DNA of 64,000 nt, from the NCBI GenBank assembly GCA_964017235.1, contig OZ024936.1:38974040-39038039 (forward strand), read 5' to 3'. A program made the translations under genes and the position numbers. This document shows, one piece after another, positions 47,857 to 57,436 of this stretch (position 1 is the stretch's first letter; the number at the start of each line of letters is the position of its first letter). Under the pieces are notes generated by a model. That model made no database searches and was not told where the DNA came from. It worked only from the letters and a program-made list of their open reading frames with translations. This DNA is from Sabellastarte sp. h YS-2021. Taxonomy: Eukaryota > Annelida > Polychaeta > Sabellida > Sabellidae.

Positions 47857-50585
47857 CAGGCATCCCAGGGGAACCTTTTAAAAAGGTTTTAGCCTTTTTT
47901 TTGCTAAAAAAACCTTTTTTTCTCATTTTTTCAACAAAAACCTTTTTTTAAGCTGAAAAATGGCGTGAAAACCTTTTTTAGCCTTTTTTTTTTCAAGCTA
48001 AAACCTTTTTTTCTCCAGCAGTCAAATTTGTTGATGAAAATTTAAGTTTATTGTTAATACTTTTTATGTGTATGTAGCTATAATTGAGTGTTTCAGACTG
48101 TTTGACTTCTGTGCAGATCATACAGTGAAGTTGCCATTGTTATACCAGCAAAATGTTTGGCCTGAGAGAATAGTTAACAGTCTGAAACAGCAGTAATCAG
48201 TCCCCAAGAATGCCTAAAACATAGGAGGATATACATTTGTTATGTTCCCAGGAGAAAGTTGGGAGCATACTGGTTTCAGATTTGTTGCACTGCCACTGTA
48301 TGTTTTGTGTGCGCGATAACTCAAAAACACTTTCATGGATTCATTTCAACTTGGCACAAACATGTATTTGGAGATGAACCATAACCTAAGGGTTTCCACA
48401 ATGGAAGCAGGGACAAATTTTATGAGGTTTTTCCCACTTAAGCCCTATAGCTTTCAAACTTTGCCCCTCACTCATCTAATATCTTGTCTGATAATATATT
48501 AATATGTTCTTTTTCCATATACCAAAAATCAAGGCTTTAAGTTGACATTGAACCTGTGTATGATACTCAAAGACCCTATCTGGGGGACTTTTTTTTTGTT
48601 TTTTTCACAAATATAACTTGTATGTGTAACCTTTGTCTGGAAAATTTTAACTCTTTAGTTTACATTTTAAGGTCACATTCAGGTCATTAAAAGTATACCT
48701 ACTAGGGCTCATTTTATACACTTTTTGCCACTTTAATGCAGCCCTACTGAGCTAAAATCTCAGATGTTTCTTTTCATATATGGCAAATTCAAAGTTAATT
48801 GACATTTTGACAATTTTTAAAGCCCATAAAGATCCCACACGTAACTTATTGTATCCACTGGATAGCATCCGATGGATACTATGGATTACGTAGGAGTATG
48901 CAGCCACAGTGTTTCTTGTTTCCCTTCTAGAGGCTAGGGTATTATAGGTAAACTTCTCAAATTTGCAGGATATACCAGTATTCATAACAATGAAATCTTG
49001 CCTGTGAATATTTTTGTCCTCATTTTGAAAAACAAGATGGCCACCACAGGAGTTTTTCGACTTTCAGCAGGGAGTTTTGTTGGCCCTCTAGAACAAAGGG
49101 TATTACAGTAAAGAGATGTGAAATTTGCAGGATATCTTTATCATTATAAAATCTTGGCTGGAAATATTTTTGGTCTCATTTTGAAAAAACAAGATGGCCG
49201 CCATGAGCGTTTCTTTTACATCATGAAAAATGCTTATATTTCCCTTATTATTGGTCCTAGAGGTTTGGCATAAAAAGCCAACCTATAGAAAATCTTGGGC
49301 TGGGAATCTTCTGATATGGTCAGATTTGACCTTGGGCCTGTCCTTCAAGGTCAACTGAAGATAGCCAAATTTGAAAGTGCTTAAACTCCCTTGTTGTTGG
49401 TCCTATAGGTTTGCAATTTGAAACTAGCATATAGGAAATCATGGGCTAGGAATCTTTTGATGTGGTCAGATTTAACCGTGGGCCCGTCCTTCAAGGTCAA
49501 ATGAGGACAGGGAAATTTAAAAGCGTTTTTAGCTCACTTATTATTGGTCCTAGAGGTTGACATTATGAAATCAACCTATAGGAAACCACGAGCTGGGAAT
49601 CTTTTGATGTGGTTAGATTGGACCTTGGGGCCCTGCTTCAAGGTGGAAAGTGATTTGGTTATGTGAAATTTTTCCTATTTTTGTTTAGTCGCTGCTAAAC
49701 TAACATAAACTAAGTTTTTTGCAAGTGAACTTTACCACTTTTTATGTAAAATAGCTGTAATCCTTATTGAGTATGTTTAAATTTAAACCAGAACTTGACC
49801 TGTGTACTGTGACAAATATCAGCTTTTTTCGGGCAACCTTTTCCTTTCAATATCTGCTTTTCCCCCTTGCATGAAGTGTATTTTAGCATGCATATTTTTA
49901 GGGATATATCCCTCAATGAGTGGTGCTTCTGTTTGCATAAACAGTGGGGATGGGGGTTGGGATGTTGGGTGGTAGTAGATACTGTGACATTTATGTGTTT
50001 GCCTTTGGTGCATATGTATATGACTGTTATTTTTTCTATCTGTAAGAAAGAAATCTAAAATTCTTGAGATATAAGCCAATCCCCTGAGATCTAATCACAG
50101 TATTTTATGATATTTAATCTCTCCCCTAATAAAGGAATACAATCCCTACAAAACTTTTGTGCTACTGTTTTAGAATATACAGAAAAGCATTTAAGGATCA
50201 ATCTTATCATTGCATGAAGATTGACCCCAAAATAATGAAAAATGATTTATAATACTTGTGAATCACACAAAGTGGGTGCTACAAAAAATACCCAATGTCT
50301 GTGGTGTGAGAGATGGTCTGTCTTGATATTTGTTATTGCGACTTGTCACAATATAGTTTTTATTGGTAGAAGGTAAATCCAGAATCTTTCTTTCAAAAGT
50401 TATTCTTATGGCCTTAGAACTTTTAAAGTGAGTGTATCTTTTAGAACTGCTACAGTGTATTTCAAAACAACACGAGTGCAATATTAATACGGGAAAACCT
50501 TTTTTTTCAGATTCAAAACCTTTTTTTCTTCAAAAATAGCCTTTTAAAAAACCTTTTTTTCCGTTAAAATTCACTGGGATGCCTG
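47857..50585. mobile_element. unclassified DNA transposon, 6-bp TSD CGTAAG, CAGGCATCCC ends
   Basis: Termini CAGGCATCCCAGGGGAA and TTCACTGGGATGCCTG are inverted. Flanks 47851-47856 and 50586-50591 are both CGTAAG, part of the B monomer (accgtaagagatagagcg). Both subterminal regions (47870-48015; 50490-50570) carry many AACCTTTTTTT/GCCTTTTTTT words. The interior is mainly F3 and satellites; no transposase was recognised. Confidence 0.75.
48241..50356 (+). mobile_element. F3: Helentron-like element, third F copy
   Basis: Decayed 5' hairpin TATGTTCCCAGGAGAAAGTT, GGGAGCATA. At the 3' end are agagatggtctgtcttgatat, the hairpin-like GCGACTTGTCAC and AATATAG followed by T residues. It contains the sequence that D1 interrupts in F1 (48495-48545) and the second satellite type (49230-49650). 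The remaining parts show no gene. The frames at 48752 and 49819-50079 lack homology. Confidence 0.55.
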
Positions 50586-52345
50586 CGTAAGAGATAGAGC
50601 GATTTTGAGGGAATTTTTGACCCATAGTATAGTACAAGATTGTCCAATGCAAAGGGGAAAAATTTCAATTTTCGTCACTTTTGGCAGCCATCTTGCATTT
50701 GAAAATGAAAAAGTGTGAATATCTTGAAAACTGTACGAGTGATTTTGAGCGAATTTTTGACCCACAGGGTAGTACAAGGGTATCCTATGCCGAGGGGAAA
50801 ATTTCAATTTTCGCCACTTTTGGCGGCCATCTTGGATTTTAGCAGAAAATTAAAAAGTGTGAATATCTCAAAAACTGTAAGAGAGCGATTTCGAGCCAAT
50901 TTTGGACCCACAGGGTAGTACAAGAGTATCCTATGGAAAGGGGAAAAGTTTCAATTTTCGCCACTTTTGGCGGCCATCTTGGAATTTTACGGAAAATGAA
51001 AAAGTGAATATCTCAAACTGTAAGAGATAGAGCGATTTCGAGCGAATTTTGACCCGCAGGGTAGTACAAGAGTATCCTATACAGAGTATCCTATGCCGAG
51101 GGGAAAATTTCAATTTTCGCCACTTTTGGCGGCCATTTTGGATTTTAGCAGAAAATGAAAAAGTGTGAACATCTCATAAACTGTACGAGATAGTGATTTG
51201 GAGCGAACTTTTTGACCCACAGGGTAGTACAAGAGTGTTCTATGCAAAGGGGAAAAATTTCAGTTTTCACCACTTTTGGCGGCCATCTTGGATTTTAGCG
51301 GAAATAAAACATTGAAAATATCTCCGAAAAGGTATTTCTTCCCCTTTAATGCTCAGCGGGAGATACACACCGCAACAGTGGTCCTCGAAAAAATGTCCTC
51401 TCCAAAAATGGCGGCCATTTTGAATTTTCACCAAAAATGCAAAACACTAATTTGCTTCTATCTCCTTTACCGTGCGAAATTTCGTTGACCCACAGGGTAT
51501 TTTAGTAAACTACTCTGCAATTTTCAAAAAATTTTACTCTTCAAAAATAGCGGCTATTTTGATTTTTTGGCAAAAATGCAAAAACACAAATTTGCTGCTA
51601 TCTCCTTTACCGTGCGAGATAGAGCGATTTCATCGAATTTTTTGACCTACAGGCTATTTTAGTAAACTACTCTGCAATTTTCAAAAAATTTTACTCTTCA
51701 AAAATGGCGGCTATTTTGATTTTTTGGCCAAAATGCAAAAACACAAATTTGCTTCTATCCCCTTAACCATGCGAGATAGAGCGATTCCGTCGAAATTTTT
51801 GACCCACAGGGTATCTAAGCAATGTACTATTGGGAATTTCAAAAAATTTTCTTCTTCCCAAAAATGGCGGCCATTTTGAATTTTCGAATTTTTGCCCAAA
51901 ATGCAAAAACACAAAATTTGATACTGTCTCCTTAACCGTGCAAGATAGGGCGATTTCGTCGAAATTTTCGACCCACAGGGTATTTTAGTAAACTACTCTT
52001 TGCAATTGTAAAAAAAATTTTACTCTTCAAAAATAGCCATTTCGAATTTTTGCCAAAAATGCAAAAACACAAATTTGCTTCTACCTCCTTAACTGTGCGA
52101 GATAGAGAGATTTCATTGAAGTTTTTTACCCACAGGGCATCTTAGCAATGTACTATTGGTTATTTTTAAAAAACTTTCCTCTTCCCCAAAAATGGTGGCC
52201 ATTTTGAATTTTCAAATTTTTGCCAAAATGGAAAAAAACACAAATTTGCTTCTATCTCCTTAAGTGCGAGATAGAGTGATTTCCTAGAGATTTTGGCGAA
52301 ATTTTTGTGAAGTGTTTGATGCCTGTGTGGGATAGAGCGAGATAG
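50586..52345. repeat. B-type satellite, central block
   Basis: Two subtypes: 50586-51340 (gccactttt ggcggccatc, agtacaagagtatcctatg) and 51400-52345 (aaaatggcggccattttga, aaaacacaaatttgcttcta, tctccttaaccgtgcgagat). Between them a D-type 3' end remnant (GCGGGAGATACACACCGC, about 51357-51392) marks the subtype change. Confidence 0.88.
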
Positions 52346-52399
52346 AGCGATTTCCTAGAGATTTTTGCGAAATTTTTGTGAAGTATTTGATGCCTGTGT

Positions 52400-52648
52400 G
52401 GGTGTGACATGTCTCTGAGCATTAGCCCGTCTGATCCGGTCAATTTTTTCTGTATCCGACCAGCCGGTCACCTCCCCTTGCTCCATACGGCACAAAAGCA
52501 CAGCATGGCTGGCTTTGGCTGCCTGCCATGAAAAATCGTTGGAATCATCGAGGGCAATTAAATAGTCTAACATGTGATCCCTAATTTTTTGGCAATTTTC
52601 GTCTCTCAAAATTCTGCAAAAGCCAGACATCCACTGTGTAATGTTCAA
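52400..52648 (-). pseudogene. gag-like retroelement protein, exon 2 / 3' part
   Basis: Minus-strand frame preceded by the acceptor-like ACAATCAG (52649-52656). It encodes LNITQWMSGFCRIL, DHMLDYLIAL, FSWQAAKASHAVLLCRMEQG and IDRIRRANAQRH. From memory of the family, this resembles the C-terminal part of a gag-like protein found with retroelements in cnidarians and molluscs. The 5' part lies at 54959-55724. It runs into duplicated B-satellite-like sequence (tgatgcctgtgtggg occurs twice, 52318 and 52390). Confidence 0.5.
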
Positions 52649-52675
52649 CTGATTGTACGTAATTAAATATTCACC

Positions 52676-53720
52676 TTGTTTGTGTATAGGAGACCTTCAG
52701 GCTCCGGCGGCTCCGCATTTTGTTTTCCTTATAACTCTGTAACCGTTAGGTGGATTCTTTTCAAATTTGGCAGGTTTAGGCAGTAGCCTTGGGGAATTTT
52801 TTTGAATATGCTGCAGTGACATTTCAACCAATCAGAGAGGTCACATGACCAAAAATGTCTTTTTTCGATGGGGAAGCTTGTCCGGATGATAACTTGAAAG
52901 GGATTTTATCAATTCACCTAAAACTTGGCAAATACATTCATTCTATTAAAATCTGGAAATCATTAGATTTTGGCATTGATTGGTTAAGAAATGGCCGAGT
53001 AATTAATGATTAAGTAATCATTATGAATTTTCCAAATAAGGAAAACACAAAATGCTTATAACTCGAAAACCTACTCACCTACTCAAAATGAGTAAATGCT
53101 AATTATCTCTAAAAATATTGCGGATACCCAATTTTTTAGCAAATAACTCATTCATCTACTTTTGGGAGAGCTTTCACATGGTGAAGTTCCAGACCCGTAG
53201 ATAATTACTCACTTACTCAAAATGAGTAAATGCGAATTATCTCTATAAGTATTGCGGATAGCCAATTTTTCTCAAGTAACTCATTCACCTACTTTTGGGA
53301 GAGCTTTCACTTGAAGTTTCAGACCCGTAGCTAATTATTCACCTACTCAAAATGTGTAAATGGCAATTAAGCGTCCCGCAAGGGACGCTTGTTTGTGTAT
53401 AGGAGACCTTCAAGCTCCGCCGGCTCCGCATTTTGTTTTCCTTATAACTCTGTAACCGTTAGGCGGATTCTTTTCAAATTTGGCAGGTTTAGGCAGTAGC
53501 CTTGGGGAATTTTTTTGAATATGCTGCAGTGACATTTCAACCAATCAGAGAGGTCACATGACCAAAAATGTCTTTTTTTTCGATGGGGAAGCTTGTCCGG
53601 ATGATAACTTGAAAGGAATTTTATCAATTCACCTGAAACTTGGGAAATACATTCATTCTATTAAAATCTGGAAATCATTAGATTTTGGCATTGATTGGTT
53701 AAGAAATGGCCGAGTAATTA
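52676..53720 (+). mobile_element. G-type repeats: two copies of a Helentron-like 5' region
   Basis: At 53366 a perfect 5' hairpin AAGCGTCCC-GCAA-GGGACGCTT is followed by GTTTGTGTATAGGAGACC. The same sequence without its hairpin starts at 52676. Both copies continue nearly identically (ctccgcattttgttttcc, aaccaatcagagaggtcaca) for about 370 bp. Between them are three 133-bp-type monomers (53070-53360). Confidence 0.65.
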
Positions 53721-54886
53721 ATGATTAATTAATCATGAATTTTCCAAATAAGGAAAACACAAAAATGCTTATATCTCGAAAACCGTGCTAGATAGAGCGA
53801 TTTCGACAAAATTTTTGACCCACAGGGTATCTCTGCAGAGTAGCCATGCCAATTTTCAAAAAAATTTTGTCTTGCCAAAAATGGCGGCCATTTTGAATTT
53901 TCGAATTTTTGCGCAAAAATTGCAAAACACAAAAATGCTAATATCTCGAAAACCAGGCTAAATAGAACGATTTCGACAAAATTTTTGACCTGCAGGGTAT
54001 CTCTGCAGAGTAGCTATCCCAATTTTGAAAAAATTTTTGTCTCACCAAAAATGGTGGCCATTTTGAATTTTCTTCGAATTTTTCGCAAAAATTGCAAAAC
54101 ATAAAAATGCTTATATCTTGAAAACCGTGCTAGATAGTGTGTTTTCGATGAAATTTTTGACCTATAGGGTATCTCTGCAGAGTAGCCATGCCAATTTTCA
54201 AAAAAATGTTGACTCGCCAAAAATGGCGGCCATTTTGAATTTTCGAATTTTACGCAAAAATTGCAAAACACAAAAATGCTAATATCTCGAAAACTGTGCT
54301 AGATGGCGAATTATCTCTTAAAAGTATTGCAGATAGCCAATTTTTCTCAAATAATTCATTCGCCTACTTTTGGAAGAGCTTTCACATGGTGAAGTTTCAG
54401 ACCTATAGGTAATTACTCACCTACTCAAAATGAGTAAATGCGAATTATCTCTGAAAGTATTGCGGATACCCAATTTTTATCAAATAACTCATTCATCTAC
54501 TTTTGGGAGAGCTTTCACACACGAAAATGAAAAATTGTGAATATCTCAGAAAAGCTATTTCTTCTCCTTTAATGCTCGGCGGGAGATACACACCGCGGCA
54601 GTGGTCTTGTTTTCAAAAATTTTTGTCTCACCAAAAATGGTGGCGATTTTGAATTTTCGAAGTTTTTGCAAAACACAAAAATGCTTATATCTCGAAAACT
54701 GTGCTAGATGGAGCGAATTCAACAAAATTTTTGACCAGCTGGATATCTCTGCAGAGTACCCATGCCAATTTTCAAAATATTTTTGTCTCACCAAATATAG
54801 CGGCCATTTTGAATTTTTGAATTTTTTGCATAAATTGCAAAACACAAAAATGCTTATATCTTGAAAACCGTGCTAGATAGAGCAGA
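53720..54886. repeat. B-type satellite with stray 133-bp monomers and a D-type 3' end
   Basis: B monomers (caaaaatggcggccattttg, tttttgacccacagggtatc) at 53720-54300 and 54610-54886. 133-bp-type monomers at 54300-54535. At 54577-54608 GGCGGGAGATACACACCGCG, GCAGTGGTCTTGTT is a D-type Helentron 3' terminus. Confidence 0.85.
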
Positions 54887-54958
54887 CTGCACTGACTTTA
54901 GTTGCCACAACAGTATAAGGCTAGAAACGGAACATTTTCTTAATACTTTAGCACTCAC

Positions 54959-55724
54959 CTTTATATCCTTTTCGGGAGGCTTTGTTTTTGCGAGCGATCC
55001 TCTAGTTCTATCCTTGGTACTACCCGCCAATACAAATTCATGGGGCCATTTAACTCTTTCTTTGACAAAAATGTCCATAGAACCACCCCGCTGTGATTTA
55101 TATTTCGGATCCGTACCTTTAACATCAGTATTTGACAATTGTCTGATCCGGGCTTCGACTTGATCCTGAATGGATCTATCATGTCTCGAGGTATGTAAAT
55201 CTGGTAATTTTTTTAACCGAGTCACCCTCAGTAAAACTTCCATTGAGACTTGAACTAGCAGTACCCCTAACAGTAACTTTTTTGGCCTTAGGCCGAGCAG
55301 CAGAAGCCGAACTTTGTTCCATAGCAGTTAAACGCTTACCAATTGTGTCCAGTTGAGAAAGTATCCGTTCATTAATGAGTGTCTGATCCGGTTGACTTTC
55401 AGCCGTAACCTCCCTACTTCTTGAATTTTTGAAACGTGAAGGTCTGTCAGATTTTTTGAATTTTTTGGTCTGCACATGCACAGGCACAGGAGATTCGTCA
55501 AAAGAATCCTCACTTTCCTGTGACAACAGAGTACCGATTTCCAAATCAATACTAGTATCAGATTCAGTATCAGACCTAGATTTTGAACTCTGACCCGGTT
55601 CCAGTTGAGAGGCAAATTCATTCAAAAAGACATCACTATTTAACTGAACTTCTATAGGAATCTCAACCTTCCGACGCAAATTGTAAGAGTTACCTGCAGT
55701 TCTGTGCTTCTGTTTCGCTGCCAT
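54959..55724 (-). pseudogene. gag-like retroelement protein, exon 1 / 5' part (frameshifted)
   Basis: ATG at 55722-55724 begins MAAKQKHRTAGNSYNLRRK, then an acidic Ser-rich segment, a Lys/Arg-rich segment (about residues 85-110) and a predicted short coiled coil (ERILSQLDTIGKRLTAMEQ). At a run of seven T (55208-55214) the frame shifts. The second frame continues LPDLHTSRHDRSIQDQVEAR, KSQRGGSMDIFVKERV, KWPHEFVLAGSTKDR and ends at a strong donor AAG/GTGAGT (54959/54958). The donor and the acceptor at 52649 are both phase 0, so the two parts would join in frame across a 2.3-kb gap filled with satellite and Helentron sequence. Element ends and a polymerase were not found. Confidence 0.5.
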
Positions 55725-56085
55725 ACTTCACAAATTAACAGTAGACAAGACCCCTAAAAACTAAGATGAACAAAAACAAATTTTAAAATAATAAAATAAA
55801 TTGAAAAGAAATATTTTGTAAAATTCTAATACAGGTCTTGTCTTGTCGCCTGCCAGTTCAAATCTGGCCATTCTCCCCTTGACCATAGCAAGGGTCAAAC
55901 TTTTAACGGATCAGAAACAGCCATGTGGCAAGTGAACCCATCCACAAAATAGGGGTGTTTCAAAATTTTAGGGGTGAAGGAATGATTAAGGTTGGCACCT
56001 TAATGCCAACCCGCAACACTAAAAGATATTTAAGCATCATTGATATATTTTACAAATGAAACAGGGTCTTGTAAGACTACTGTAC
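55725..56085. other. non-satellite segment upstream of the gag-like gene
   Basis: About 360 bp without satellite monomers, probably the 5' flank of the gag-like gene. A phrase around 'aatatttaagcatcattgat' to 'cttgtaagactactgtacaatt' (56020-56090) recurs at 57100-57165, flanking the last B array on both sides. Confidence 0.4.
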
Positions 56086-57060
56086 AATTTTTTTACCCCA
56101 AAGGGTATCTAATCAATGTACTCTTGGCAATTTAAAAAAAATTTTCCTCTCCTCAAAATGGCGGCCATTTTGAATTTTCAAATTTTTGCCAAAAATGGAA
56201 AAACACAAATTTGGTTCTATCTACTTAAACGTGCGAGATAGAGCGATTTCGTCGAAATTTTCAACCCATAGGGTATTAAAGCAATGTACTATTGGCAATT
56301 TTCAAAAAATTTTACTCTCCCCAAAAATGGCGGCCATTTTAAATTTTTCGAATTTTTGCCAAAAAATGGAAAAAACAAAAATTTGCTTCTATCTCCATAA
56401 CCATGCAAGATGGAGTGATTTTGTTGAGATTTTCGACCCACAAGGCATCTCATCAATGTACTATTGGCAATTTTCAAAAAATTTTACTCTCCCCAAAAAT
56501 GGCGGCCATTGTGAATTTTTGAATATTTGCAAAAAATGGCAAAACACAAATTTGCTTCTATCTCCTTAACCGTGCAAGATAGAATGATTTCGTCGAAATT
56601 TTCGACCCACCCGGTATCTAATCAATGTACTATTGGCAATTTTCAAGAAATTTTACTCTCCCCAAAAATGGCGGCCATTTTGAATTTTCGAATTTTTGCC
56701 TGAAATAGAAAAAGAAATTTGCTTCTATCTCCTTAACCGTGCGAGATAGAGCGATTTCGTTGAAATGTTCGACTCACAGGGTATCTGACCAGTGTACTCT
56801 TGGGAATTTTTGTCAAAAATGGAAAAACACAAATTTTCTTATCTCCTTAACCGTGCGAGATAGAGCGATTTCGTCGAAATTTTCGACCCATAGGGTATCT
56901 AAGCAATGTACTCTTGGGAATTTTCAAAAAATTTTCCTCTTCCCGCCATTTTGAATTATAGAATTTTTGCCAAAAATTGAAAAACAGAAATTTGCTTCTA
57001 TCTCCTTAACCGTGCAAGATAGAGTGATTTCGTCGAAATTTTTGACCCAACCAATGCAAA
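56086..57060. repeat. B-type satellite, last block
   Basis: About six to seven units with 'atggcggccattttgaattt', 'tctatctccttaaccgtgcg', 'agcgatttcgtcgaaatttt' and 'gacccacagggtatct'. The open frames here are repeats of the same monomer and are not genes. Confidence 0.9.
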
Positions 57061-57175
57061 AAGGCATGAAGCTGAAATAATTTACATGTATACTAATAAA
57101 TATTTAAGCATCAGTGATATATTTTACAAATGATACAGAGTCTTGTAAGACTACTGTACAATTTTTGCAAAAGGT

Positions 57176-57215
57176 TCATGGGGTGGACATTACACATAAT
57201 AATGTGTGTTCTTCT
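57176..57215 (+). other. possible 3' terminus of element H
   Basis: ATGGGGTGGACATTA, the perfect hairpin CACAT-AATA-ATGTG, then TGTTCTTCTAAG. This matches the form of Helitron-type 3' ends (hairpin plus CTRR), and GGGGTGGACAT is shared with 40046. Confidence 0.4.
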
Positions 57216-57269
57216 AAGCTATCCTGTTTCTATTCATATGTCGCAGCTACTATCAACAGGGCGTCCTAT

Positions 57270-57436
57270 TTCTAGTGCGCTTATTATTGGTCCTAGAAGT
57301 TTGAAATGTGAAACCAACCTATAGAAAATCATGGGCTGCGAATCTTTTGATGTGGTCACATTTGACCTTTGGCCCCTTCTTCAAGGTCAAATGAGGGTAG
57401 CCAAACTTAAAAGTGCTTACAACTTGCTTATTATTG
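57270..57436. repeat. second satellite type, single copy
   Basis: Carries 'cttattattggtcctagaag' and 'cttcttcaaggtcaaatgag'; matches 14800-15640. Confidence 0.8.

Noticed and set aside
54854-55163. Plus-strand frame of 100 aa
   Set aside because: It is the antisense of the gag-like exon, whose minus-strand translation has the clear composition and splice signal.
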